DNA of 64,000 bases, from NCBI GenBank assembly GCA_030490835.1, contig CM059972.1:33645452-33709451 (forward strand), read 5' to 3'. Origin of the DNA: Annona cherimola (taxonomy: Eukaryota; Streptophyta; Magnoliopsida; Magnoliales; Annonaceae). Both the position numbers and the translations under genes were made by a program. The number at the start of each line of letters is the position of its first letter. Position 1 is the first letter of the stretch. Shown here one piece after another: positions 1 through 11,413 of this stretch. The notes beneath the pieces are model-generated. The model made no database searches. It was not told the DNA's origin and worked only from the letters and a program-made list of their open reading frames with translations.

Positions 1-3000
1 GCTTTGCTCCTTTCCTCGAGCCTTAAACCTGTCTAAGGTTGGGAAAATAAAATGTGAGTGATAAACTTAGTAAGCAAGCATCATTTTTTTCATTTAAATG
101 CATCCCTTGCCCATTCGGTAGGAGACACTTATCAAGTGATCAACTACCAATACGAAGAAACCTTTTATAGAAATCTTTTTTATAATACACTCATAAAATT
201 TTGTGCATATCCCCATTTCGAGGATTTTCAAAGGTGATGTCTATGCATCTAAACCATTTTCCATGGGGACAATTATTTGTCCCAGAATATTTTTCATCTA
301 TCATGAGGACATGTCTATGTTCAAAAATATTTTTCATATGGCATAAGGACAATTATATGTCCTAAAAAATTTTTCTTATAACCTTTTTCCCCATGAGGTC
401 ATCTACATGTCCCAAAACATCATCTATTTAAATTTCTTTATAACCCAACTCGGGGTTATTCAAAAGCAATGCATGTGCATAGGAATCTTTTATCTATGCG
501 GACATTCTCATGTCCAAAAATATTTTTCCATATAAACCTCTTTTAACCAGCATATAACATACCAAACTCTTTTTAAACCAATATGGCGGATATATTCATG
601 TCCTAAACTATTTTTCGGCATCTTCTGAAAACTAAACATAAATCTATTTGAAACCAACACAAATCCATTTAAAACCAAACAGCGTCGGTGCCCATTTTGG
701 GACTTTTAAAACATAAGGAACATATGTATGTTCCAAAAACATATGGATTTATGTCTCTGACCCTCAGATTGGTGACACTTAACAAGTGATCATCCTTCCC
801 TAGGAAAGAAATCTTTTATGAGACAGCACGCGAGCCAGGCGTCTCCTCATGAGCTTACTCCCATTTCAGAGAGGGCGCCGCCGACCTCCAGCCTTCCCTA
901 ATCGACTCGGCTATAGGTAGAAATGAGCTCTGATTTTCGACCATTTTGGTTTGTAACCGCCTCAACCATGAGCCTTGTACATCGTTTTGCGCACACTCGT
1001 ATGCTAGCAATGATTTTCACAAAACTTAGCATAGTCGTTTGATTGTGCCCTTTTTCAAGCCTCAGCTTCATATGTATAAAGCCAACTTAGTCCGCAGACT
1101 ATGCCCTTCTCGAATTGAGAAATGGGCAGGATTGTTTTGAAAATAAAATATTTTAAACCACTCAGTCCGCAAACTATGCGCTTCTCGAATTGAGAACTGG
1201 GTGTGGTTTGTTTTTAAAATAAAACATTTTTGTAAACTATTTTCAAATCCTAATGTTAGGATAACCACCCTTAAAGAGTTTAGCAATATTTTAATAAATC
1301 CATTTTATCAAACATTTGAAATATTTGAGAAGACAATATTTTGCAAAACTTTAATGATTTACTAAACAACTTTTGAAATTCTCATTTTAAGAAGCTTTTG
1401 AACTAATACAAAACTCGCGGAGACAAAACTTTTCTTAATAACATTTTTATGAGCAAAACATATGCAACTCTCTTTCATCCACTGTAATGGCATTATCTGT
1501 CTTGTCCACGTCACTTCCTTGTTACTCTTATATATATAGAGGAGTTTGCATAATCTTTTGATCATTATTTACTTATAAAATCCACCAAATCATTTTGTAG
1601 GGCTGGTCATCCTTAAATCTTTTTTGAACTTCAGAGTAAAGCATCTTCAAAGTGTTACAACTCTAAGAGTTGTAAAGCACCTTGATAGACTATTTCAAAA
1701 CACCTACATAACCTCAAAACACGTATATAAATTCAATTTATGACATTTAATGGAAACCATTTCAAAACACCTATTTATTTCTATAAACCATTTTATAAAG
1801 AATTACATTTTTGAATAGAAGTCCTTATAAACCACACTTGTATGAACTTGCTTATATTAAAATCATCTTAAAACCCACATCATATTTTCAAGACCTGAGC
1901 TTGCTTACTCTATAAGCAATTCTCCACATCATTAATATAAACATGATCAAGTAATTTTAATACTTGAATATAAACATTATGCTTGAAAATTCACTTACTT
2001 ATCTCCTAAGCAATTATGAAACCAACTTATTATAGCAAGTTCATAAATTTCATAAAATTCCTTTGAAACAATATTTTGGAAAGCTCGCTAGCTTACTTGT
2101 AAGCAAACTCTTTAAAATCATTAATATAAAGCATTTCTAATCTTGGCAACACTTGTGACAAAGTAATTATTCTAAGAAGTATTGTTTGTTTCCTATGAAG
2201 CAATCCTTAAGGCATTTCGTTTAAGCTATCATTTTCAAAACATAGGAGGAAATCAATATTTTGGAAAGTTCGCTTGCTTACCTGTCTCACGTTAGCTTGC
2301 TGAATCCATGTTTTCTTTGCCCTTGCCTACATGACAATAATATATCATTTCTTATATTCCTTTTTCTTGCATCCAACTTAATTTTTCAACCCATTTTCAT
2401 TAACATATATCATTCATTTGACTTCTCAAGTCATTAGACACATAGATAGCACATATTTGCACATTTCATCGGTTAACACATAACATATACAATCACATAA
2501 GTAGGGTAACCATTCAATCACATAATAATCATCCAATAATTAACATTTAAAGGTTCATTAACCTTCATTTACCATTTTTCACCTATTTTCTAAAATTTAC
2601 ACATCGGTGCTCCTTTTAAGCACACGTCATCGCCTTAAACTTCATAAATTAATTTCAAATTTTAAAATCGATCATTATGCACTCTAAATAGATATATAAT
2701 CATGAATTCTATCATATTTTCATATATTTTTTCACAAAATCCCATTACATAATTTATTTACCACTTATGCATGTTTATCCTTTCACATATGCCCATTTGC
2801 CAACACATATAAGAGGCATTTCATAAAATTTTTCAAGTTAGCAACTTGGTTAATAATTTAGCATGATAATTACCCATAATTACAACTTTATTTAGGTTAT
2901 TTTTATGGGATTTAAATCCACTAATCATAGGTTTCCAAAACAGAAATTTTGGAACCCATTTTTCACACGTTTAACGTGTTTCTTGACACATAACCCGAAA

Positions 3001-5214
3001 TAATTTTATAAATCCAAATTTTCAGCAATTAATCCAACTTTTCCTAATCAAAATTTAGTTTATTAACATATATATCAATTTGGATCATTTTTACATAGGT
3101 TTCATATTTCGTTTTGATTTTTCTCAAACTATCCACATATGCTGAAATCAGGCATACTGAAATCTCTAAATCTTGATTTATAATCAAATCAAGGTATTTA
3201 ATTCTGAAATTTCTATAATATATCAATAAATGCATGAATTAAATTTCATAAAAATATCATCACGAAATATTAACATTATATATTTATTTTGGCATTTTCA
3301 CTGTGCCAGACAGTGTTGTGAGTTTAGGGTCAGCCCTAATCATGTGAATTATGGGGCATATGTTTACAAATAAAAACCTAATTTTTATTTTTTTCTTATG
3401 ATCCTAAATATTTCCTATATATCATATAAAATTTTCAGCCCAAAATTCCTTTTATAAAAATTATTAAAAATTATTTTCTACAGTTGACCCTTTCACCCAT
3501 TTTACCCTGTTTAGGTTAATCGTATAGGATTTTTAATTGGCAACCTGATTAATATTTCAATTTGATATTTTGGTAGTACCTTAATCATCATATAATGAGA
3601 TTTTAATCAAATTTTCATGGTGAAAATCCTTCTTTTACTACTTGATTCATATTTTTGTTTATAATATCACATAACTTCCAGATTTGAGGTATAAAATCAA
3701 AATTAACATATACTTACTCGATTAATTGGCAATCCCTCCTTTTCCCCTTCTTTTATTCTTCTCTTTTCTTCCTCCTTGGTGGCCTAGGGCTGGGACGTGA
3801 GCTGCTTCCTTGGGGGAGAAGAGCTTGGGCACTTAGAAAATTATTTTTCCAAGCTTCTCTTCACATGACCGAGCACCCCAGGTAGAGAGCTGGATTTTCC
3901 AGCTATGGGCCCCACTTGGGGTGTTTTTTTTTTCACAGAAATTTAATGTATGCTTATCCCCCCTAATGTTCTGGTTAATTTTTGGCCATATAAAATATTT
4001 GTACCATTTTTTTATTAAACCAAAAATCTGCTTATGATAGAATCAATCCAAGCTGTCCACTTGTCACGGCCACATGGCTGCCTGTTTTTCAGATATTTTC
4101 TATTTTTAATAATCTCAATTTTAGGGTAAATTATACTCCTAATTATAATTTAATTAATCCTTTAATTTGGCATAAAAAAAAATTAGCAAAAATCATTATA
4201 GCAGCATCAAACAGTGCATGTCATTTGCCTCAACATGCTGCCTATTTTTTTCACCTTTCATGGCAGCCACAATTCATGATTTTTTTTGGATTTCTTTCAC
4301 ATAATTAAATGCTCATTTATGTATCCCAACATGTCATCTATTTATGTGCATTAATTATAAAATAAAAAATTAAAATACACAGCTGCAACAGCCCATGAAC
4401 ATCCATATGCATGTCATCATGCTATGCTAGTTTGTGCTCTCTCCTTAGCTCATTAATTCCAGAAGCATAACCACGATATTCACACACATATTTAATCATA
4501 AAATAAAATGCATTTCACCTACATTTGACACCTATTTGGACCATTAAAAATTGCATTCAATTCATGCACCTTTTGCCTTAAATGCATGGTACTTTTGAGG
4601 TGTAAAACTCAACCATATACACCTTTTCTAATACATACATTTTCCCAAAATAATTTACTTAATCTAAACCTTCCAAAATTTTAATCTCATGATTTCATTC
4701 AATCATTTCAAATTTCATTTCAATTCGATTTTTCTAACTCAAGTTATAGCCGTTTGAAATTAACGGTTGGATTTGAGCTATGTTCAATAAATCATCACAC
4801 CAATTTCATCAAGGATTTTTATAACCCAATAATTTCATAATACCAAGCCCATTGTCATCAACTTTCCAGTCAAATTTCACTTGAATCCGCCTTACAGGCG
4901 TTGAGTTATGAATTTTCTAGTGTTTTTCCACTAAACTTGACAATTTTCATTCAAATGCTCATAATTCATTTTGAATAATGGAAAATGATTATTCATGATA
5001 TATTGGTGCATTTTAATCACCAACAAATTATTCTAATCCCATTGTCCCATATCAGCTCATCCTGATCACTCAAATCATCATTGCTAATCTTTAGCCCTAA
5101 TTACTATAGTTTAGCAAAATTACAAAAATTATTTAAAATTCAATAAATTCACTTATAAATCACATACAAATGTTCAATGCATATATTGAATCCTACTTAG
5201 GTTGGGGTTTCACA
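1..5214 (-). mobile_element. 3' LTR of element A (partial)
   Basis: This stretch is colinear and highly similar to 26112-31318, which is the same LTR in the same orientation. It ends on the plus strand in TTTCACA at 5214, the reverse complement of the LTR start TGTGAAA. About 375 bp of the LTR's other end should lie left of the window, judged against the 5' LTR. It holds no credible gene; short reading frames here are not conserved between the two LTRs. Conserved landmarks are a series of GCTTAC/GTAAGC hairpins near 1900-2280, a GC-rich segment near 870-890, and an ACGTGAGCTGCT segment near 3796. Confidence 0.88.
1903..1921. repeat. Hairpin in element A LTR
   Basis: TTGCTTA (1903-1909) and TAAGCAA (1915-1921) form a perfect 7 bp inverted repeat with a 5-base loop. 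Related imperfect hairpins follow near 1995-2020, 2088-2110, 2185-2210 and 2272-2283, roughly 90 bp apart. The same series recurs in the other A-family LTRs. Confidence 0.7.
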
Positions 5215-5251
5215 ATCCTCCCCCCTTATAACATGTTTCGTCCCAAAACCG
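5215..5251 (-). other. Polypurine tract and 3' end of element A interior
   Basis: Read on the minus strand, a GGGACGAAAC segment is followed by AAGGGGGGAGGA and then directly by the LTR start TGTGAAACC. This is the arrangement expected for the plus-strand primer of a Ty3/Gypsy element. Only these few dozen bases survive between the 3' LTR and nested element B. Confidence 0.75.
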
Positions 5252-6829
5252 TCTATTTTTTTAAAGAATTGACAATGGCTATTTTCAGACTTTATTTGTA
5301 CGTTAGTTTGAGAGATAAGGCATAGTTTGCACTCATTTAGCTTAATTTTCATCCGTTTTGCATTTTAGGAGCATTAATTAGCTTTTAGGCAATTTTAGCA
5401 TTATTTAGGCATTTTTAGTTCATTTATTTAGTTTTTCCATATTTTGTAGGAAGGACGGGACGTGTGGCAGCAGAGCGGATGAGTTGAATGCAAGCTGAGG
5501 CATTGGCGCCCCGGCACCACTCTACGTACCTTGGCCGTTGACAGCACACACCACTCAAAGCATGGCTTCCAGAGAATTGGCGCCTAGGCGCCACTTCATC
5601 TACATGTAACTCAAGTGCAGACGTCGTTGAAGCCACAGTTTAGAAATTTCATCTAGGGAGTTGGCGCCTAGGCGCCACCCAGGGGCGCCAAGCATGGGCA
5701 GCTACATGAGTTAAGGAGAAGCTCCAAGCAGGGACAGTCCAGAGAGTTGGCACCTTGGCGCCAGCTAGGGGCGCCTAAGCGCCACTACGCATCCGTACGC
5801 GCGTGGATTTCTGCACATGTGCTGCGCAAGCTACCCATTATTAATAGAAACCCAGGGCTGCGTGCAAAGGAGTTTGGCAAGCCATAGAGAGAGGATCGTG
5901 GCTGCTGAGAAAGGAGAAGAGAAACCAAGGCTTCAAGGGAAGAGATAAGAGCAAGTGGAGATCCAAGCTATCAGTGCAAGCCCATTGAGTTTTATCTTCT
6001 CTTCTCATCTATCTCTTCTTATTTGTTACTCTCCTTGCTTTGGATGATTGTAACTTGATTTTAATGGGAATTGAAGTCATGTTTATGGGCTGAACCTTCC
6101 TATGGTGGGAGATATGTAGGATTTGAACTCATAGCTTATGATATTTGGTTTTCTTATGCTTGAATTGATAATACTATTGTGTTGTGACTTTTGTTACTTG
6201 AGATTATGCTCAATGCGTTTACAAGCTTTGCAACCTTGTGGATTGATCTAATATTCAGATTCATGCTTGGAAAAGTGGGATTTGAATAAGATCCATATAT
6301 ATGGCACAGGTATTCTAACTCTTGTTTATGTTGGATGTTAATATGGATAGGAATATACCTATTAACCCTGTGTAATCTTGATTAGGTTACGTGGTTATCA
6401 ATCTTGTTTTACTTATGTACATGGGAGCATAGCACATAACTAAAACTTGGTTAGGTTTGTATGTGTTGGAAGACATATATGAATATGAATGATTAGTAAT
6501 CTCTGCAAAACTAACTTAATTGGAACCAAATAACATAGCTATGATTCAACGAATTCATATTCTTACCTATTTTAATCATCTCAAGGCAATCTTAGCAACA
6601 TCCACACCACTCTAGTCGTTTACTACTTTGCTTAGTTAGTTTAATTCAATTCTTAGAAACCAAATCTCATTCCTTTCACCAATTCACTTAGACAATTGAG
6701 ATTTAAGGTACTAATCCGTTTAACACAATCCTCATGGGAACGATACTTTACTCACTCTTTATTACTTGACATGGCACGTATACTTGCGTAAATAGCGAGC
6801 ACTTTAATAGACATATACGCAGCTCGTCA
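5252..6829 (+). mobile_element. 5' LTR of element B
   Basis: About 1.58 kb, ending CAGCTCGTCA at 6829, which matches the 3' LTR end at 21635. The first roughly 30 bases only loosely match the 3' LTR start TGATAACTCG, so the left edge is uncertain. Relative to the 3' LTR it lacks about 36 bp between two AGGCA copies near 5503. It carries GC-rich palindromes built on TGGCGCC. No gene. Confidence 0.75.
5578..5677. repeat. Two perfect 16 bp TGGCGCC palindromes in the B LTR
   Basis: TGGCGCCTAGGCGCCA occurs at 5578-5593 and 5662-5677 and is its own reverse complement. Degenerate copies lie near 5505-5520 and 5746-5785. In the 3' LTR (19205-19420) the corresponding copies are partly changed to GGTGCC or GGCACC, as expected from decay of methylated CpG. 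TGGCGCC is also the first seven bases of this element's PBS. Confidence 0.85.
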
Positions 6830-6836
6830 AGTTTTT

Positions 6837-6854
6837 TGGCGCCGTTGTCGGGGA
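6837..6854 (+). other. Primer-binding site of element B (tRNA-Asp type)
   Basis: The 18 bases starting TGGCGCCGTTG lie 7 bp after the LTR end. They match the complement of the 3' end of plant tRNA-Asp with one apparent mismatch (T for C). This type of PBS is usual in Athila/Tat elements. Confidence 0.85.
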
Positions 6855-6987
6855 TTAGTGCTTTAAACTTAATACCTGATAATTTCAGTTGCCTTCTGTG
6901 AATGTATATATATTATACATAGTTTTTATTTTCTTTCTTTTCTTTTGATAAAATTCTATTTCAGGAGTCTTTGTTTTGTAATTTTGA

Positions 6988-7153
6988 ATGGTTTCAAATC
7001 CTTACCAATGGCTAAATGCAGAATTTTCAAAACCAAGCACTTACCGTTTCCATGGGTTTAATGACGCACTGGCACCTCCAGCTCAATTTGCAGATTTTGA
7101 CAATCAAATGCAGGATATGAACAATTTTTATTCAACTTACTGCGATTTGTGTG
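6988..7153 (+). pseudogene. gag: Gag-like ORF of element B, N-terminal part, split by Copia C
   Basis: The reading frame opens with ATG at 6988, about 130 bp after the PBS, and codes for about 55 residues of unrecognised sequence. It then reaches the first two cysteines of a CCHC zinc knuckle (Cys codons 7141-7143 and 7150-7152), where Copia element C is inserted. The frame resumes at 15804 in the right phase with the His and last Cys. The usual several-hundred-residue Athila capsid region is missing before the knuckle, so this Gag was short even before the insertion. The reading into the Copia LTR (to 7170) is an artefact. Confidence 0.7.
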
Positions 7154-7870
7154 TGTTGGCCCCGAGTTAATGGCAAAACCCAAGAGGGGAGGGGTGAATT
7201 GGGTTCTTAAAAATTTCTTTGGTAACTTAAAACTTAACCCCTTGAAAGTTTAATCCCCTAGATAGAAGAAATGAAGTTGAAAGCAATTATAACGTAGTGA
7301 GCAGAAATATAAATCAAGCAGACAAGATTTTTATAGTGGTTCGGGCAACCTCCCTACTCCACTCTTCCAAGCTCACACTCCTTGTGACTTGGGTTCCACT
7401 ATTGTATTCCTCAAATACAATTAGAGCCACTGCTCTCTTCTAGATTCCAGCTCTAGGGGGCTTCAACAAATCTCAGCACAAGTAGGTGATGAGTTCCTCT
7501 CCAATCACACACTACTTTGCTTTCACTTGATCTTAGTTCCTCAAACTAAATCAAGTTCAATACAAACAAATGAAATAATAGAAGAAGTCTACACTTTACA
7601 GATGTGTAGAAGCAATTTAGCGCAGAGAAGAACTCGTTGTATTGGGTTTGAAGAATCAGAAGTTGAGCTCTTGCAGTTTGAAGCAAAGTTCTTCTTCTTG
7701 GAATGACTTGATCTCTTTAAAGCTCTTGTAGATGAGAGTTAAGCACACTTAATGATTTTCAGCTTCTTCCCTCGTCCACAATGACTCCCTTTTATAATTG
7801 TGGAGGGAATCCGAACGTTTGAAGGTAGGTGGCGCGCATTTAATGCGCCAACGTTCGAATAATTTCCGAC

Positions 7871-8051
7871 CGTTGCGACCCAAGTCGCAAGCGGAGTCGA
7901 CTTCGGATGCGACTTCGCCCAAGTCGCAGATGGAGTCGACTTCGGGTGCGACTTCGCCTTTCCGTAGCGACTTCAAGTTCCAGGCTGGGTCGACTTGGGC
8001 ATCGACTTGACCCAAGTCGCAGGTGGAGTCGACTTCGGTGTGCGACTTCAC
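7871..8051. repeat. GTCGAC/AAGTCGC motif array 1 (3' LTR of C)
   Basis: Four GTCGAC hexamers alternate with AAGTCGC and its complement GCGACTT, with a loose repeat step of about 40 bp. The array is nearly all inverted repeats. Its twin in the 5' LTR is at 14843-15024. Confidence 0.85.
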
Positions 8052-8412
8052 CTCGGCAGGAAGCTTGATGAACTTGAAAACTTGGAATGCTTGGTTCCTT
8101 CATTTCCCTTTGGATCATTATCTTCTTCTTAGCTTGCTTGGCTTCTTTCTTTGATCATTTTATTCTGGAATGGCTTCACATATTTGTAGTCTTTGTGAAT
8201 CTTGAAGAACTTGTTTTTGATTCATCCTTCTCGCTTTTGATACTGGTCTTCATGACTTGACTTTCTTCATCTTCAAATATGTTTGAAGCTTTGTCTTGGA
8301 CTTGAGAGACTCATGTTGATAATGATCTTGTTCTCTTGATTTGGTTTTGAGAAAACTCCAGTTGATCTCAAAAAAAATGAGCTTGAATCTGCATCTTTGA
8401 TCTTTGAAAAAC

Positions 8413-8694
8413 TCAAGTCGCACTTGGGGTCGACTTCGTCTGCGACTTCACCCAAGTCGCAACTGGAGTCGACTTCGACTGCGTCTTCGGTATCTTTCTC
8501 TCCCAAATTCAACTCTGGAGTGATTTTGGCATCTGAAATCAATGCTGGAGTCGACTTTGTTTGCGACCTGGCTTCCCAAGTCGCAAGTGGAGTCGACTTG
8601 GCCTGCGACTTCACCTGCTCTTCTTCCCATTTCAACTCTGGACGGATTTGGCTCTTTGAAGTCGATGTTGGGGTCGACTTGGGGAACGACTTGG
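8413..8694. repeat. GTCGAC/AAGTCGC motif array 2 (3' LTR of C)
   Basis: Five GTCGAC hexamers are interleaved with AAGTCGC/GCGACTT and a non-repeat spacer containing TTCAACTCTGG twice. The twin in the 5' LTR is at 15386-15667, where the last hexamer has changed to GTCAAC. Confidence 0.85.
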
Positions 8695-8829
8695 CCTTCC
8701 ATGCTCTACTTTCTTCAAATGTGTATGCCTTAATCACTTCCACAAACATGTTAGTAGCCAAGACTTACTCAAATTGATTTGTTAATCATCAAAACATAGA
8801 TTTAGCTTATTTTCCACATATTTCCAACA

Positions 8830-9133
8830 ATCTCCCCCTTTTTGATGATTGACAAAACCGATTTGCGTGTATACCTTTCAATTGATTAAAAACGTGCTAA
8901 GTTTGCATTTTGAAATTTTATCATACTTATGCTCATGCAAACTTTGAAGTTGAAAACATATCCTAATCTTCTCCCCAACCATATCCTACTGTTCTCCCCA
9001 AACATATCCTACTCTTCTCCCCCTCAAATCCTACTCTTCTCCCCCTTTTTGTCAATATATCAAAAAGTTAGAGGGTAAAGAAAGAGACAGGTGGGTGTGC
9101 TCCCCCTAAACAGGTGCTCCCCCTCAGTTTTTG
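8830..9133 (-). other. 3' untranslated interior and polypurine tract of Copia C
   Basis: On the minus strand, AAAAAGGGGGAG (about 8833-8845) lies directly before the 3' LTR and is the polypurine tract. Between it and the end of pol at 9134 are several short purine runs (the plus strand shows repeated TTCTCCCC and CTCCCCCT near 8970-9125). They may be duplicated tract-like sequences. No ORF. Confidence 0.75.
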
Positions 9134-10168
9134 CTAGGTTAAATTAATCATTCCCATGTCATTTCTAATCTTATAAAATGCTTCTTTTGCCAGGGGCTTT
9201 GTGAATATATCTGCAATTTGATCCTCAGTTCTTACATATACTAGACATATATCATGATTTTCTCTAATAAAATGATGTCTAAGGTCTATATGTTTGGTCC
9301 TAGAATGCAAGACTGGATTTTTAGTTAAACATATGGCACTAGTATTATCACATTTAATGGGTATATCTTTAAAATTCATGCCATAGTCCCTAAGTTGCTG
9401 TTTCATCCAAAGTAATTGGGCACAACAGCTCCCGGCGGCAATGTATTCGGCTTCCGCCGTAGATAGAGCAACACTAGTTTGTTTTCTTGAAAACCATGAA
9501 ACCAACATGTTCCTAAGAAATTGACATGTTCCACTAGCGCTTTTTCTATCTACTTTGTAACCGGCAAAATCCGCATCCGAGTAGCCGTTTAGATCAAAAT
9601 TAGAGCCCTTTGGATACCAAAGTCCTATATTGGTAGTGTCAACTAGGTATCTGAAAATTCTTTTCACAGCTACCAAGTGTGATTCTTTTGGACGTGATTG
9701 AAATCTAGAGCACATACACACACTAAACAATATATCAGGCCTAGAAGCAGTTAAATACAACAAATAACCTATCATGCTTCTATACAATTTCAAATCAACT
9801 ATTTTTCCTTTTTCATCTTTGTCGATTTTGATTGTTGAGCTCATTGGCGTGTTTGCTCCTTTGCTATTCTCCATGCCAAACTTCTTCAGCATTTCTTTGA
9901 TATACTTGGACTGGTTAATGAAGATTCCTTCATTTAATTGCTTGATTTGCAGTCCAAGGAAGAAGTTTAGTTCTCCCATCATGCTCATCTCAAATTCTTT
10001 CTGCTTAAGCTCAGAAAATTCTTGACAAAGAGTTTCATTAGTAGCACCGAAAATGATATCATCAACATAAATTTGAATGATCAATATGTCCTTTTCTTTA
10101 TACTTGATAAACAAAGTGGTGTCTACCTTTCCTTTTTGAAAATCATGATCAATCAGAAATTTGCTCAA
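9134..10168 (-). pseudogene. pol: Copia C pol: end of reverse transcriptase and RNase H
   Basis: About 345 codons. The RT catalytic YVDD is encoded at 10058-10069, followed by the Copia-typical segments EMSMMGEL and SRPDILFSV. RNase H follows with ALSTAEAEYIA and the C-terminal TKHIDLRHHF. The polyprotein ends at the stop at 9134. The part is in the same frame as the upstream piece and is separated from it by an in-frame TGA at 10178, where related RTs have a Trp codon. It would copy element RNA into DNA and remove the RNA strand, but it cannot be made as one protein from this copy. Confidence 0.9.
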
Positions 10169-10177
10169 TCTATCATA

Positions 10178-10951
10178 TCAAGCCCTTGGAGCTTGTTTTA
10201 ATCCATATAGTGCTTTGGTTAACTTGTACACAAATTTAGATTGATCGTTTTCCTCAAATCCAGGTGGCTGTTCTACATACACCTCTTCATTTATATAACC
10301 ATTCAGAAATGCACTTTTAACATCCATTTGAAACAATTTAAAGTTCATGTGAGATGCAAAAGCTAGTAAGATGCGAATTGCTTCCAATATAGCAACCGAG
10401 GCATAGGATTCTTCAAAATCTATTCATTCTTCTTGTGAGTATCCCTTTGCCACAAGTCTAGCTTTGTTTCTCACTACAAGTCCACTTTCATCTAATTTGT
10501 TCCTAAAGACCCACTTGGTGTCAATAACAGTACAATCATTTGGTCTAGGAACAAGGTGCCAAACTTGGTTTCTTTCAAATTGATTTAGTTCTTCTTGCAT
10601 TGCTATAATCCAGTTCTCATCATCAAGAGCTTGATCAATATTAGAAGGTTCAATTTTGGATACAAAGGCGTATTGTCCACAAACATTTTGTTTTGATCTT
10701 CTAGTTTTTACACCTTCATATACATTCCCTATAACTTGTTCAATTGGATGGGCATGTTTGAATTTCAAATCAGTTGGAGGTTTGTAGGAATTATTACCTT
10801 CACTTACCCTTTCTTCCATGGAATCTTCTTGCTTTTCCACATGCAATTTTTCAAAACTACTTGATATATCATCTGCATCACTTAAATCATCCTTTCTTTT
10901 GAAGTAAGGGTTAGTTTCATCAAAAACAACATGTATGGACTCTTCTACCAC
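10178..10951 (-). pseudogene. pol: Copia C pol: integrase tail and N-terminal reverse transcriptase
   Basis: The minus-strand frame runs from the acidic linker after integrase (VVEESIHVVFDE) into RT ([48 protein letters not shown]). DVKSAFLNG carries the first catalytic aspartate. An in-frame TGA at 10424 breaks it just after GYSQEE, and the TGA at 10178 ends it. All parts from 12148 down to 9134 lie in one frame, so the damage here is by nonsense codons rather than frameshifts. Confidence 0.88.
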
Positions 10952-10957
10952 TTGGTT

Positions 10958-11404
10958 TCATCTATTGAATACTCTATATGCTTTGCTATTTGATGAGTAA
11001 CCAAGGAATATTGCTTCATCACTTTTAGCATCTAGTTTTCCCAAGTTGGTTTTCCCATTGTTCAAAACATAACATGTGCATCCAAAAGCACGAAAATAAG
11101 AGATATTTGGTTTTCTTCCTTTCCATAGCTCATATGGGGTCTTTTTCAAGATTGCTCTAATGGTAACTCGATTTAAAATATGACAAGCTGTACTTACAGC
11201 TTCACCCCAAAATTTCTTGGATAATTTACTCTCATTTAGCATTGTTCTAGCCATCTCTTGTATAGTTCTGTTTTTCCTTTCAACTACTCCATTTTGTTGT
11301 GGAGTTCTTGGTGCAGAAAATGTGTGATGAATTCCTTTTTCATTACATAACTCTATGAATCGTTTGTTTTCAAATTCACCACCATGATCACTTCTTATAG
11401 ACAT
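10958..11404 (-). pseudogene. pol: Copia C pol: integrase catalytic core, second half
   Basis: The segment holds SIRSDHGGEFEN (second catalytic Asp) and PQQNGVVERKNRT (catalytic Glu), then WKGRKPNISYFRAFGC and the C-terminal FLGYSS motif typical of Copia integrases. It is bounded by in-frame stops at 11414 (TAA) and 10958 (TGA). The role would be strand transfer of element DNA into the host chromosome. Confidence 0.9.
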
Positions 11405-11413
11405 AATAGTACT

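Larger units (their letters stand above)
7154..8829 (-). mobile_element. 3' LTR of Copia C
   Basis: It is 1676 bp, starts (minus strand) TGTTGGAAA at 8829 and ends GGCCAACA at 7154. A TATAAAA box on the minus strand lies at 7790-7796. Two arrays of AAGTCGC and GTCGAC motifs lie at 7871-8051 and 8413-8694. Long open frames in several phases run through the arrays, but these are LTR sequence, not genes. Confidence 0.92.

Noticed and set aside
5252..6829. A plant gene 5' region, suggested by GC-rich palindromes and an AGAGAG leader
   Set aside because: The whole stretch is repeated at 18933-21635 and is followed by a PBS, so it is an LTR.
7871..8694. CRISPR-like array of short repeats
   Set aside because: Spacing is irregular, repeats are hexamer-to-heptamer motifs, spacers are themselves repeated, and the context is a plant LTR.
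7749..8761. Overlapping open frames of 60-160 codons, on both strands, rich in Val-Asp-Ser and Cys-Asp-Leu repeats
   Set aside because: They lie in the GTCGAC array of a Copia LTR. They are open in several frames at once because the motif lacks stop codons, and they recur only with the LTR.
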